This document shows, piece after piece, positions 48,819-61,528 of a stretch of DNA of 64,000 nt; position 1 is the first letter of the stretch; the number at the start of each line of letters is the position of its first letter. Where the stretch lies: NCBI GenBank assembly GCA_015039315.1, contig WIDE01000026.1, positions 9,274 through 73,273 of the forward strand, read 5' to 3'. The notes below the pieces were generated by a model. It was given only the letters and a program-made list of their open reading frames with translations. It made no database searches and was not told the DNA's origin. The stretch is from Clavulina sp. PMI_390. Taxonomy: Eukaryota; Basidiomycota; Agaricomycetes; Cantharellales; Hydnaceae. The translations under genes were made by a program, and so were the position numbers.

Positions 48819-48887
48819 AATGGCATCCTTGGCCGTTCTTTTCTCCGCCCCCCTTCCTCCCTCACATCCCCCTCCAGCGTGCCTACT

Positions 48888-51536
48888 ATGCTGCCGCACC
48901 TTGCGCTGCTGGCCCTCGCAGTTGCTCCCCTAGCTCACGCTGCTACTGTTGAGCTCTGGTGGAACATCTCCTACGTGGATGGCGCAAACCCCAGCGGCCT
49001 TCAGCCTCGTCGGGTCATCGGCGTCAACGGTTCCTGGCCGCTGCCTCCAGTCACCGTTACGCAGGGCGACGAGCTCATTATTCATGCCTACAATGGTCTC
49101 CCAGACGCCGGCACTGCGCTTCATCACCATGGTCTTTACTTCAACGGTACTTCCTACTACGATGGAGCGGTTGGCGTGACGCAGTGGTGAGTAAAAGACA
49201 AAAACAAAACAGTCTCCCCCTGCTCCGGCGCTATTCGTACTGACTATCACTCCACCAGTGCTATCCCCCCTGGATCCACCTTTGATTATCACATCTCCAC
49301 CGACCTCCAATACGGCACTTACTGGATCCACGGCCACTACAACGGCCAATACGTCGACGGCTTAAGGACCCCTCTCATTATTCAACCGAACACGACATTG
49401 AAGTATCCCGTCGATGGCGACTACACAATTGTTCTGGGTGATTGGTATAACGACCAGCATTCGATCCTGATGGATGAATTCATGAGCGTATACAGTATGA
49501 CTGAACTGCTGTCCAAGCGACTTCGTATGATAGCTTACTTCGTTCCGTTTACGCGATAGACCCCACGGGTGCTGAGCCCGTTCCAACTGCACCTGTGTTG
49601 TGGATTCTCCCCAATAATACCTTTTCGACCCCAATGGGGACCGATATCTATGACGGCTCTGCGGTAAACGATAATGCTAGCATCCGTTTCGAGCAGGGCA
49701 AGACCTATCGTCTTCGATTCATTAACATGGCTGGTCAGTCGTTTGACTATTTAATTGACTTCTTTGCTCACGCGAACCGCTCCGGATTCCACAGCTCTTG
49801 CTATGTTCCATCTGGGGCTGGATGGCCACAACATTTCTGTTATCGAGCTCGATGGGGTTTGTCCTCCTTTTCTTTCCTAGCGTTTCACCATTAGTCACCA
49901 TGCGAGTTTCATACAGGTTGAGACCGAGCCCTATCCTGTAGAGACCTTCCAGCTTAGCGTCGCTCAACGCGGGTCTATCCTAGTCACTGCTCGAAACGAC
50001 TCCGAGGCCACTCAACATGACTGGCCTCTATGGGCCAACATGGACCCCAACATGTTCGATACTGTAAGTGTATCCGGTTTTGTCAATTCCAAGCACTCAA
50101 TATCTAATTCTCATCTAAAGGTGCCAGACGATCTTCAAATGAGTTCGTGTGTCCCCTGCAATTTAGACTAATAATCGACACTTACCTAGCCCCACTTCTA
50201 GACGTGACTGCACGGGTTTCCTATACTGACCAACAGCTCACCGTCCAGAATGCTACCATTTATGACCCCGACTACCCTATGTTCTACGATGAGAACCTTG
50301 TACCTATCGAGGTGATGGCTAATGCGCCCGCTGACGTGTCGACGCGCTTTGACGCATACTTCGACACGTACGATGATGGCACTAACCGGGCTAGCTGTGG
50401 GTTTTCCCTTACGTTCTTTCTCGCTCGCGCTAATAGGCTCTGATGCGCAAACATTGTTTTCGATTTCACAGTCAACAACATCACCTACGTATCTCCCAAG
50501 GTCCCCTCAATCGTCACGGCGCTGACCATGCCCTCGGCGGACTCGTTCCTTCTCGCTTACGCCGGAGAATCAAATGCATCCTACTCGAAGATCTACGGCG
50601 CTCAGACGCAAGCTTTCGCGTTCTCTTACATGCAGAATATCGAATACACGATCTACAACTGGGACGCAGGCTTCCATCCCTTCCATGTAAGCTCCTCGAG
50701 AGAAATCTCCGTGTATTTCGTCCCTGATCTCCCTTTGGTCCGCGTATAGTTGCACGGCCACAAGTTCCAGCTGCTGCAAAAGAACTACGATGCATCACAG
50801 GGTATCCCTCTGAACGAGAGTGCGGCGAATCCAATGCGCCGTGACACCGTCATGGTTCCTCCCGGAGGTTCTGCCACCCTAAGATTCAGAGCTGATAACC
50901 CTGGCGTCTGGTTGATGCGTGCGTATCCTTCTGATCCTTGAGCCGTTACTTCCGCTCATCAGCCCCACACTTATAGACTGCCACATCGAATGGCATCTTG
51001 AGGTATGTCAAGGGGAACTCCACTCGATAACAAGATCGCTGATAGAATTCAATTTTTAGTCTGGCTTGGCGGTAGTCTTCATCGAGGCACCTGAGCAGGC
51101 CCAGTCTAAGCTGACGCTGCCGCAGTCCCTGATCGACCAGTGCGCCGCTCAGAACATTGCAACCTCTGGCAACGTCGTGGGCAAAAACTCGACCACTGAT
51201 TTCTCTGGACAACCGTGCGTATTCTTTATTATCTTCCATCGTCGGCTGGGAGGCGTGGACTTAGTATTTTTCTCCTTCGTTTGTAGATGGGGACCGTTCA
51301 CGCAATGGCACCTTATTGGATGGACTCCAAAAGCCAAGGGAGCCCTCGCAGGCTGTGTTATTACCGCCCTGCTTGGAATGTTCAGCATTATTTGGTATAG
51401 CATGAACGCCTTGACAGAGGAAGAGGTGCATGCTGAGCAGCAGCGCAAGTTCGATGATAAGATGGCTCTGGCGGCGGATGGTCTTGGGACCGGCAAGATC
51501 GGAAAGGCGAGGAGGTTCTTCAGGAAGAAGAACTAA
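48888..51536 (+). CDS. Membrane-anchored multicopper oxidase (Fet3/laccase-like)
   Basis: Couples four-copper oxygen reduction to oxidation of a metal or phenol at the cell surface. Signal peptide MLPHLALLALAVAPLAHA, then ATVELWWNISY. Copper-ligand motifs are all present: LHHHGLYFNG, TYWIHGHYNGQYVDG, HPFHLHGHKFQLL, and HCHIEWHLE followed after an intron by SGLAVVF. Fet3-like marks are NNITYVSPKVPS (the Tyr of Fet3 Tyr354), NPMRRDTVMV, and a single transmembrane helix near the C-terminus (about 51350-51410). A short basic cytoplasmic tail (RRFFRKKN) follows. Where yeast Fet3 has the iron-site Glu185, this protein reads LDGHNISVIELDG, i.e. Asn as in laccases. The Asp409 segment is absent. Roughly ten exons, stop at 51536. 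No FTR1 permease gene adjoins it. It may therefore be a ferroxidase/laccase-type enzyme rather than the high-affinity iron-uptake Fet3. Confidence 0.85.
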
Positions 51537-51836
51537 GCTGTGAAGAATGGTGTGGGCGCCTTGTGGTGACGGAGGAGGCAGTGTGTTTGTGTTTTTACGA
51601 GTTCATGTACGGACATCGTACATATGGAGAGAAAAAGATATCCCTTATGATCTACACCCCAATAAAATTATCTCTTTTTGACGCTTCGTGCTTCATTATG
51701 TTCGATAAACCATGGACTGCCTGCTCAAGTTGGGGCGGGAGGCTTGGCGCCAAGGGATGTTGATCGATGTTGTTGTTGGCGACGCGTCTGCAGCTTTCTG
51801 CCTCGTTCCCCCAATCCAGCATTGAAGGACGCGATA
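51537..51836. other. Short intergenic stretch
   Basis: 300 bases between two genes on the same strand: 3' flank of the oxidase and promoter of the XPF-like gene. Nothing else seen. Confidence 0.45.
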
Positions 51837-54800
51837 ATGCCAGAAGAAAACGTATACCGCACTCATATTCGGCCCCAGCTGCTGGGTTACGTCAATGAAC
51901 ATATCAATATCGATCACATCGCGTACTCAACCCATCTCGCGACTAAGGCAAGCCTAGCTGACACGACTAAGACCTTACCGCGGCGCGTTAGGAGCATTTT
52001 CCAACTCTTTTGCTTCTAAATCTCCAGCTACTATCTGAATCGCTCAAGATCATACCAGAACTCGACTCTACGATCGTCGTCCCCCCCGAGGAGCCGATTG
52101 ACATCTTCTTCCGCAATAATGGCCTCGTTCCTGGTGACGCCAAGTACCTGCCCAACGAACGTCTCGAGCTCACAGAGCGAGTGAAAGCTACTATGTATCG
52201 TGCATATCGTGAACACTCTCGCAAAGTCGAGACACCGGGCAACCGACTGCTAAGAGATGCCAACGCAGGTACTGTCGTCACATTGTTTGAAAGGACCCAA
52301 ACCCCTGTAACTGAGTAGGGTTGGTTTAGATGATGAGTTTGATCTACCTCGTCCAATTTCTCCGCCTATCATGACTCGTCGGGTGCACAAGTCAAGTCCT
52401 ACACGCAATCGCCAGCTCGAACCTCCCAGCTTGTCATCACTAGCAAAACTGATGAATCAAACAAGAGGATTGGATCTCACCCAACGGCATGTAATCGAGA
52501 ATGAAGAAGCTGAATGCGATCCAGACTCCATCTTGTGCGCCATAGAGCCTCCATAATTACCCTCGTGACTTACCTCTAGACACATTAGGCATTTGAAGTT
52601 TGAGACTGACTTCACCGAGGCCAAACAGCATGAACTACCGTTCTCCCGTCCCCGAAAAGCCAACAAGAAGACTTTGTCTCGGGCTGCGCTTCAATTCCTC
52701 ATGGATGACCCAGAAGAGATAGAAGAGAGCATGCCGCGTCCTCTCTCTCCACCTCTGTTCCCTCGCAGGAAACAAGAGCAAAGGGATGGGAACTGGGCTG
52801 CACATCAGTGGGATCGTGCTACCATGGCTAACTTTCTAAGGACTGCTGCCCCAGCTCCTAGGCCCGAACACGCTAGTCCAACGGACATCGCTCAGGAACA
52901 TATGGCGATAATTGATGGCTGGAGTTTAGTGAGGGTTGTGACATAACGCATATTCGATGTCTGACTTTTCCCTTCTTTTTCACCTGTTAGCTGCTTTGAT
53001 TCCAAATGAAATCGCTCAGCTCATATCCACATCAGTCCCACCATCGCTCCAGGAAGACAAGGCCTCAGACGAAGACCAAGAGATTGATGAGATCATGTGG
53101 GACTCTACTCCCCCGGATCGGACAGTTTTATCAGCCGTTGGAGTTGCTTCATACAAACTTGGTGGGAGATATTGTCCTGTCCTTGCACTGGTTGACAAAC
53201 GATCTTGCTAGATGATGTTGAAATACCCAGGGCTCATCGCCCTCGCAGCGGAGTCTCGCTCCGCTCATCTACTATGATTACCACTACTCGCGAAAACCTT
53301 CAAGATATGTTGCAACCCCTTGTAACGTTTCCTCGAAAGATGATGTCGAAGCCCTTGAGACCTCCTCGAGCGAGCCCACCCATTCCTGAATCATTAGTAG
53401 GGCAACATCCCTCAGAAAACGACGTCGAAGCTCCTAGAGATGTAGAAGGACGCCTCTTACTTGACTTAGATGCCACCGTCGAGCGAATATACGCCCCCAC
53501 TAAGGGCTTGGAGATCGAAGAGTTACTCGAAGAGGCAAAAGACGAAGATGAATTCCAGCGCCTCCATCTCCATGGTAGGCTGTCGTCTGAAATGGTCGAA
53601 ATCTGTGGTTCTGCGAAATAACCCAGTTTACTCATTGTTTCCAGTGCCAAATCTTGCTCCGCCGAATATCCATCCCCCGAGCAGAGTGGCGCTCCCAACA
53701 GAGCTCGGGAGTCTACCTTCAATGCCCCGCAAGCATCTAGGCGCACGAGCTCCTTCCATTCAGGCCCAAAAGAACGAAGAAGCGACAAGCTCTAGGGCAA
53801 TCACTCTCCCGAAAGCACAGGGAGTTGCTAGTCTCAATATGCAATTGTCATGGCGGTACGATCCTTATCATGTTTACTTCCGAAGCCCTACAGCTCACAA
53901 CTCTTCCTCTTTATATCAGTCCAATCATGAGTGGCTCTTCAATCCCCACTCACGAGGAGATGGCTAATGTGCAGTCACTTAACCCAGATATGGCGCTTAC
54001 CATTGAACAGTCCATCTTCCGACCAGTACACTCCCCGCCTTATTCTCGACAGATTCTTGACGACACGTCGCTGAATGGAATTCACTGCGCTGCCAAGGAC
54101 GGGCTGATTCTGACTCGTGCAGAGAGACAACTCATCAAAGGGACTTGGACAGGTGATTCCACCAAAACCTCTAATACTAGCTCTACATCTCCATCCCGAA
54201 AAACATCACCCAGTGCACTGGCTGATCAAAGAAGTTTAGACGTCCCGGCACGGAGTCTCACACCACTAGCACGCCATCCTAGAGTCTTTCCCGAGTCAAC
54301 GACCCGTCTGATAGACGATACCCAGTACGAACCCATTTCGTCACCAGGTTACCTCTCTAGCGGGGACGCACGACCCGATGAAAATGACATCGAGAAAGAC
54401 GCATATTTTCTCGACCTGTTAGGTGATGGTCTAGCGCCCCATCAGGTAGCATCATCCGTCTGGGCTTTTAGAAAGCTCATGGACCCTTCGGTGGATGAAG
54501 AGGAGGATGGCCTGGTTGATCAGCTGCCAGCAGAAGTTACAGCTCACTCGCTCACCACCAGTCATGAACCCGATGACACCAGCAATCCAACAGTGGACAC
54601 ACAGAACCGCAATCTTGTCCTTCCTCACGTCTGGAGTCCCCCATCTTCGATTCATCGATATATCGCATCAGTCAATCTTATCCAGAAGCGCGCTCTGGTA
54701 TCATGTCTTATGATGCACTCACTTGGCGCTGTGGATGTCGTGGAATACCTTTCCCATCCTCAAACACAGCTCCCTGACCTCATTCTAGATTCAGAGAATG

Positions 54801-55607
54801 CCATTCTCTTCTTCCCGATCCAGCAACTCCCATCCAGTGAACCAGAGCTCATGGAGCGAGTACATGCCATCTCTGAGGGGTTCCCGAATGTCTTGCTCGT
54901 CCTAGAAGCATATCCAAATTTGCACTCCTTCAGTGCACCTAATACTGCGAAGGAGAATTCTCAGAACTTTTGGCAAACGGAAGGAAGCTTGGCGATGAGA
55001 ATGACCGACTTCAGCGACGCAGATATATTCAGTCTTCCTGTGATCGTTGCGATGAAGAAGCTACGAAGAGAGCTAGCAATCAAACGAGGCTTATCTGACG
55101 AAGGAGTGATAGAGCTAGTCTGTGCACTTAACGTCCGGGAAGCGGCTATCTACGCAAGACTCTGGGGCGACCAAGCCGAGTCACGGTGCAACCCAGCGAC
55201 AAAAGCACTCTTGTGGGGCGAACGGGAGTGGCTGTTCTATGACAATGATGAGGTGAGCAGTAATTCAAATGTATGATGAATTATCTATTGACGCGTCGCG
55301 CGAAGGTTGTCCATGACATAGCGCAGTGGCCTGGCATGAATATATTCTCCTCTCTAGTAATGCTCTCACAGATCGCGCAAGAGGATTTCTTTCAAATGAG
55401 TGCTGAGCACTTGCTAGAGTCTCTCGGTCCCTTTGTTGGAAGGAAGCGTATGGTATGATCTAATTGTCTTGCATTTTTTCTTGAGGTGCTCACAACATAT
55501 GGCAGAGGATACTTATCAGCGAATTCGTTCGTCGCTCTACAATGCTTGCTACTTCGTCCCCGCTCCTGTCCTCTCCCAATCCTTCTACAACGATGCAACC
55601 ATTTTGA
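51837..55607 (+). CDS. XPF-family pseudo-nuclease, SHOC1/Zip2-like (putative meiotic crossover factor)
   Basis: Large, mostly disordered protein with an XPF-type C-terminus. The N-terminal two-thirds (51837 to about 54600) is Ser/Pro/acidic and unrecognised. From about 54650 the fold runs RYIASVNLIQKRALVSCL, VDVVEYLSH, PDLILDSENAILFFPI, NVLLVLEAYPNLHSF, MKKLRRELAIKRG and REAAIYARLWGDQAE. This aligns in order with the ERCC4 nuclease domain of XPF, but GDxxERK is replaced (PD...LFF). After an intron near 55255-55305 comes VVHDIAQWPGMNIFSSLVMLS, then SAEHLLESLGPFVG and RMRILISEFV. This is a tandem helix-hairpin-helix like XPF's. SHOC1 (animals) and Zip2 (yeast) have this inactive XPF plan and act with Spo16 in ZMM crossover formation. 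Start codon and first intron are uncertain. Confidence 0.6.
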
Positions 55608-55843
55608 GTAGAGGAAACCTCGGTATGGTGTCATCTGATCTTGCACCCGCTGTGAAATCCCATGAATCCTAGTATTGTGAACGCGCTGTGCTTGCTAGTG
55701 CTATGAGTTTCCTATATTTTGTGATGTCTACTACCCGTAGAAACCACCTGACCGTTCACGTACTCGCTACCTAGTCGTATCAACCCATTGATAGCAAATA
55801 TATTAAAGTACTGTAGTACCGAGACGACGCCCTTTCGCTACTT

Positions 55844-58475
55844 TTAGATCTCTGCAGCAGCGTGCCCGTCAGCTCGGGGGTCGGACCCTATCAGTGAGCC
55901 GGCTATCAGTAAGAAATTTTGTTTATTGGAGAAGTTGCCTACCTGCACCCCATACAACATCATCGCCAGATACCACTCGCTCAATGACTTGGGCTCTTCC
56001 CATCATTGCTCTTTGGGTACCCTTTAGGGTGAGGACTCTATGTCCCATATCTGAATCCAAGATCGTGCGTAAGGTGAGGCTTGATATTTGATTATGGAAA
56101 CGTGCATGCCTTGCAAGCTGATCACCACACTAGGATCAAGGGTATCCTCGAAGTACACAGTCGAGTTGATATTTCCGGCCGTAGACCCTCCGACCTCCGC
56201 ATCCGGAAGACCTGCAGATATGCAGAATCGAGCAGCGTCCACTGCGGCTTGAGGAGAAAACCCTCGCATCATCGAGAGGAGAATTTGGAGATGGCCTTGA
56301 GGCTGGTTGGTTGATGAGAGAGTATCGCTGTGCCACCAAGCAATAATTTCTTACCTGCATAAAACCACCTAAGGTACCAAAGCATTAGCTCGCCCTTGTC
56401 AAAGTTTATTGTGGAGAATTGATGGTTGATAGCACTCACCCATGCAACCAAACGTAAGCCAGAGCTCATCGCCTTTCGTAGCGATTGCGGGGACTGCACA
56501 GGTCACCTTAGCTCAACAAAGAACAATCGAGGAAGCAAGCACAGTGTCTCACTGATGGTATGATAAGGGCGCTTATTGGGCGCAAGCTGGTTGGGATGTC
56601 CCTCAGTCAGGCGAAAACCAGACCCACGATTTTGTAGCGTGAATCCACACCCCTTGGGGATTGCTTATGCACAGGAAAAGTTAATATGACGCCATGCGTC
56701 CTGTAAATCATGTCAGACCACACCTGCTGTCCCAAACCCTGTCGTATATGCTAGTTAGACTGAAATTGATGATAAGGGAGAACTCCTCACAGACCTGCAT
56801 AATTTGAGCAAATGAAGCTGCATCCGTTGCCCCACTTATCCGTCACTTTGATAGTCTTCAGTATCGTACCGTATACACCTACGTTCCACACGCACCAGCA
56901 AATTGCACGGTATCCGAGGAGTGAAGAGGTGAGCCGTTCTCAACCCATGGAGACGCTTTTGTTGGATCGAATAGTTTTGAGCGTTCCAATAGATACTCCT
57001 GAGGGGGTTTATAAGTGGCTGAAGGAAATAGATGGGATAGGAATGAATATGCTTACCCTAGCGAGTAATTTATCCACAGGAACTGGTTGAACCTTTGGAT
57101 CAGCGACGTAGTACTGTGCATCTTTGGGAAGATGGATTAGATGCCCAATTAAAACACGTCAACGACCGACGCCAACCTGCAAATGCGAGCCTGCACGAAA
57201 GAAGTCTATGAGTAAAATAGAATAATTTATGGAGAAACCACGCGAACCTTAGGACTTCAATTAGTAGATGTAAGTATTCCACGGAATTATGCACCATTTC
57301 AACAGGAGGACGGATAACTTTTCGCTCTTCGAGGGCTAGAGTTGCACCTAATGGTTAGACACTTCTCAAGTAGTTAGAATGAAGCGTCGCATACCAGTCA
57401 GTAGGCCCAGCGCAATCAACGCCGTCAATCCTTGGCCATTGGGAGGGCACTATAGGGCCAATGTTATAAGTATGAATTCAGAGTGTATGGTTGTGACAGT
57501 ATAATTACCTCATGTAGGGTAACACCATGGTAAGTGTAGGTGATTGGTGTGATGAAATCAGTATCATGTGCAGCTAGATCCTCAAGGCTCATCACCCCCG
57601 ACTTGCTGTTGACGAGTTCCACAATACTCTCTGCCACGGGTCCAGTATAGAAGCCCGGCTTTCCTAGTTCGACGAGTAGCCTAAAAGTGTTTGCTAGGTC
57701 AGGGAACCGCATGACCTCGCCGGGCTTTGGGGCGCGTCCTTGATACAGCATCGAGGCGGCATTGGGAGAGGCAGATTTAATAAGGCCCTCAGAGTTTTGC
57801 CACTGATCAGATGGAGTAAGGGGCTATAAGTGTGGATCGTAGGCGGCGATGCAGTTACGGGCCACGTACAGCCAACGAGTTGATTTCGGTGGTTGGGACA
57901 CCTTGTTCAGCAAGCCGTATGGCAGGAGCCATGACTTGCTCAAAATTTACATTGCCAGAGCCCCATTCTTTCACTGAATCATACCAAGCGGCGGCGGCGC
58001 CTGGAACAGTGACAGAATTCAGATTCGTTCGCGGGATTTCGCTGCCAGTGACCCCAGTTTTGCGAGCATGTTCGATTGTGAGTGCAGCGGGTGATCGGCC
58101 AGAGCCATTGAGGCCCTTCACGCTCTTTGACTTTGCGTCATAAAATAGACAGAAAGCGTCGCCTCCAATGCCACAGCAAGAAGGTTCGGTGACATTCAGT
58201 GCCGCGATCGTGGCCACGGCGGCATCGACTAGGCAGCCGAACCAAGTAGTCAGACCAGCACAGGGACTTGTTTCACCCCTGACAAAATCTCTCACCGGCA
58301 TTCCCTCCAAGTCTTAGAATCTCTAGCCCGGCTTCAGACGCAAGAGGTTGGGATGACGACACAATGCCTGTCCACCGAGATTCAACGGCATGATACAGGA
58401 GTATGGAGACAAGCCGCAGTCACCTTTTGTGGAATAGACAGTCGATCGCCGACTAGGGTACAGGAATGGGTCCAT
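55844..58475 (-). CDS. ggt: Gamma-glutamyltranspeptidase (Ntn-hydrolase)
   Basis: Cleaves gamma-glutamyl bonds of glutathione and conjugates. Exon 1 starts [18 protein letters not shown] at 58475, the usual fungal start without a secretion signal. It is spliced to [29 protein letters not shown], and [18 protein letters not shown]. Substrate and fold marks include [19 protein letters not shown] and [11 protein letters not shown]. The autocleavage site lies in [20 protein letters not shown], where Thr of SDT becomes the catalytic N-terminal nucleophile; an intron of 51 bases sits just after it. Later parts read [29 protein letters not shown], and [10 protein letters not shown]. The last exon ends [14 protein letters not shown] at 55844. 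About twelve exons, intact. The stop is 236 bases from the convergent XPF-like gene. Confidence 0.9.
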
Positions 58476-59294
58476 CACTGAGACGAACAGTGACAACTAG
58501 TCGAGGGTTGAAGCAAACGCTGATTGTTTGTGGAACGTCGGGAGTCCGTATGGCATGTCCGACTGGCTTCGGTCATCGCCTTGGATGAGGTTCTCGTAAG
58601 GATAATGGAGTTTTGTATTGTCGGCAGAAGAGAGCCCGTCGACAAAAGGTGAGAGGCAACACAAGTCCAGACCCATGGAATATCCTACAAGGAAAAATGT
58701 TAACATGCGGCTGGGGTTAGAGAGGCGATACTGGTTGCGAGTCTCGTGGACGTAAAACAAATCTACGTGGCCCCCCTCTCAACACAAGCTCATGAGAAGG
58801 CTCTGATCCCCAGAAACCAGCTCTTTGATGCCAAGTAGTTCGTGTATGAAATGTGATTGACAACTAGGTACAGTACGCAGTACAATACTTCTAGTAAGCA
58901 GGACGGGAATGATCCAAGATTTGGAGTATGTTCCGCATCACATCAAGTGAAGAGGAGGCAGATAAAAACGACCAGGACCCGAAAAGGAAAGAAGGAAACA
59001 TAGGACAAGATAAGGGAGCTTGATCTCAGCAGGCAATGAAGGGAAAATGATGCTGCTAATACTAGATTAGCAGAGCAAACAAGATGTAGACGATCAACGG
59101 AGAATTCCAATCCAGGGAGTGAGAGAGGTAGGGGAGAAACGGAGTAGGAGTAAAGGGGGAAGAGTCGCGGACTCAAAGAAGAAAGCTTCCAACCAGAAAA
59201 GCTGGCATGCCATCTCGTAGAATGGGCGTGTCGTGATACGTAAGGATAAAATGCAAGGCGAGAGGAGGGGAGGGGGCACTAGGAGTAATCATGA
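58476..59294. other. Intergenic between GGT and GH16 genes
   Basis: About 820 bases: GGT promoter and 3' flank of the GH16 gene. An 87-codon minus-strand frame at 58497-58760 ends just upstream of the GGT start. It has a protein-like tail (DMPYGLPTFHKQ) but no recognised family and no clear 5' part, so it is left uncalled. Confidence 0.4.
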
Positions 59295-60830
59295 TTACTG
59301 GTATACGCTAACGTGGTTGATCGCCCAGTACGCCTCCTTGAAGTGTGATCCAGTCTGAACATACTTTTCACACGCGGTCTTGCCACCAGCTAAGAAGAAC
59401 AGCAACGTCAGTGTGCCTGGCTATCCCAAGATTTAGGGCAAGGACGTACAAAAGGCGGAACCGGCCCAGTCGCCACAGAGGGTGGTGTCAAAGGTAATGG
59501 CGTGTTGCTGGAAGTACTTCTTGGTATCACACGTATGGCTAGACCAGGCGGCCTTTTGGTAGGTGGTCGACCAGTTGTTGGGATTCGGGTTCTGGGAGGC
59601 GATATCAGAGGGCTCGCTCCCGCGGGGGAAGAACCAGATCTTGAGGCCATTGCTGGTCCACTCCATGGCGAAGACACCACCACCAGCGGCATTGAACGGC
59701 GCGCCGGCGGAGGCTTTGTCCGAGTCGATAAAGGCACAGCCAGAGTTGGACGACTTGGAGGAGCCACAAGTCGTGCTACCGAGGGAGGAGGCGATGGCGC
59801 TGACTTTGAAGCCGGTAGGAGCGGTGCTGCTGGTATCGATGGTGCAACCAGAGGCGGTGTGCCTACGAGGATGTTTTAGTGAACAACGCTCACGATGCCG
59901 TGGAACGATGCGGAAAATATGAAACAATACATACAGGGTCATCTGGTTCTGGGTGTTTGTGTTCACGGTCTCGATGATGTCGATTTCACCATGGTTAGGC
60001 CAATCTAATCCAGAAAATCCAGAACGGACAACATGTGAGGACCTTGACCATCACCCTGTTGGAAGAAGAATAGGATGACGCACTTTGTCCGACGGTCCAG
60101 AACGCAGGCCAAGTAGCAAGCTGCGGAGGACGGAAAAGCGTGATGAGCGGACCGTTTGCCAAGAGATGCGCAGCTGAGCGCTTGAATGATTAAAACGTAC
60201 GCCAGTGGGCATATGAAGAATGTCCGCGATGAATAACCCGCCATCGAACCGCTTCTGGCTGGCAATGCGGACGCTCTTGCGGCCCTGGCCATACCCAAGG
60301 TTAGAAGTGCTGTCCACTTTCATATACGCAACGCCGTTGGAGACATAAGCGAGCTTCGCGGATTCGGCAGCGCTTTGACTGAGGTAATCAACAGTGCCGT
60401 GAGTGGGATCGCTGGAAAAACCAACATCACATGTCAATACAGTTGGGTTTTTGTTATGAGAGAGAGATCCATTGGATCCGATCGGCACGTACGAGCTGCT
60501 GTAGAAATTCCAGCCTTCAAAGAAAGTGGACCCGGACCACTGCTCAACAATGGAATAGGAAGACCCTGTGGAGGTGGTGTTCTTGGTCGCGGTGGTCGTG
60601 GTGTCTGGTGTCTTGGTCTTGTTGCTGTTCTTTGTGGAGCAATTCTTGGCTGCGTTGACTGCAGGCTCTGCGCTGGGGGAGCGGCGGCGATGGTGAGCAG
60701 CATGGGCCATGCGAGAGCCATGGGCCTGGTGCACATTGGAGGAACCAGCCACATCGGCAGTGGAGGGAAGGGCCAGCGACGGGAGAACCGCAGCCAAGGA
60801 AAGAAGAGCAAGGGGAAGGGCAGCAAACAT
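59295..60830 (-). CDS. Glycoside hydrolase family 16 beta-glucanase (endo-1,3(4)-beta-glucanase type)
   Basis: Hydrolyses beta-1,3(4)-glucans, most likely in cell-wall remodelling. Signal peptide MFAALPLALLSLAAVLPSLA at 60830, then a propeptide-like basic patch (HAAHHRRRSPS) and a Ser/Thr/Lys linker. The catalytic domain follows: SIVEQWSGSTFFEGWNFYSS, VDYLSQSAAESAKLAYV, DILHMPTGCATWPAFW, and the GH16 active-site motif HGEIDIIE in exon 59945-60005. The two Glu of ExDxxE are nucleophile and acid/base. Then come MTLHTASGC, GGGVFAMEWTSNGLKIWFF, WSSHTCDTKKYFQQH, and CGDWAGSAF. The end is INHVSVYQ at 59295. The Cys-rich pattern is that of fungal laminarinase-like secreted GH16. Complete. Confidence 0.9.
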
Positions 60831-61528
60831 GATTTAGTGCGGTGTATGAGGAAGTGAGTGGTCTGGGTAAAAAAAGATCGAAGTCGACGATGAAGAAAAG
60901 ACAGGTTTTATGCGGCTCGCGCAAAGAGTGGTCTGGTAAGGATGTCAAACGGGGAAGGGCGGAAAGACAAGAGGCTGTCAGGCGGAAGGGAGTGGAGGGA
61001 TGGGGGGGAAAAGAGAGAGGTTGAAAGTTGAAAAGACAAGGCGGGCATTGTTTTTTGCCGTCTTATAGTAGTGCATGCAGTCGCCAAGCCCGTCGACTAT
61101 TCAACAGCTCAGGAGTAGGTCTCCAAGGAACCAAAAAGCAGGAGCTACGGCCCTCAGCCCAGTCTATGCTCGTGTTATCGCCCCCTCGTCGTCGTCGCCA
61201 TCAAGCTCGATGCTGCCGCTGCTGCCACAACGATTAATGTTTCTGCAAGTCTTCCACTCCTCACTGGCATCATTCAGTTGAAGGTCGTGCGGCCGAAGAA
61301 GCAATGACAAACAACCAAAACAAAGGGAATTGATTTTCCATGTTTGAGTGGTTGTCGAGCGTCGCTTTTCTTTGTGTGCCTCGCATACATCTTATAGCCC
61401 CGATCAAAACACGTGCAAAGGTATGAACAATATCAATTAGTGTTTTGACTCCGCGTCCCGCTGTTCGATGGATTGTTGATTCATGATCGCCACCGCTATG
61501 GCCCCGTCTGATACCGCGGGCCATCAGC
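60831..61528. other. Intergenic between GH16 and PEX7 genes
   Basis: About 700 bases: promoter and leader of GH16 (purine-rich around 60890-61020) and 3' flank of PEX7. No coding signal. Confidence 0.45.

Larger units (their letters stand above)
47689..48887. promoter_or_regulatory. Divergent promoter between epoxide hydrolase copy 3 and multicopper oxidase
   Basis: 1.2 kb with no convincing gene. It contains five matches to ATCWGATAA (two overlapping in one palindrome), listed separately, all in the half nearer the oxidase. The extended site is the binding sequence described for fungal iron-responsive GATA repressors (SreA, Urbs1, Fep1 class). Confidence 0.6.

Noticed and set aside
58497..58760. 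87-codon minus-strand frame upstream of GGT as a separate gene
   Set aside because: No family, no clear 5' exon, and immediately before the GGT start where a promoter or leader is expected.
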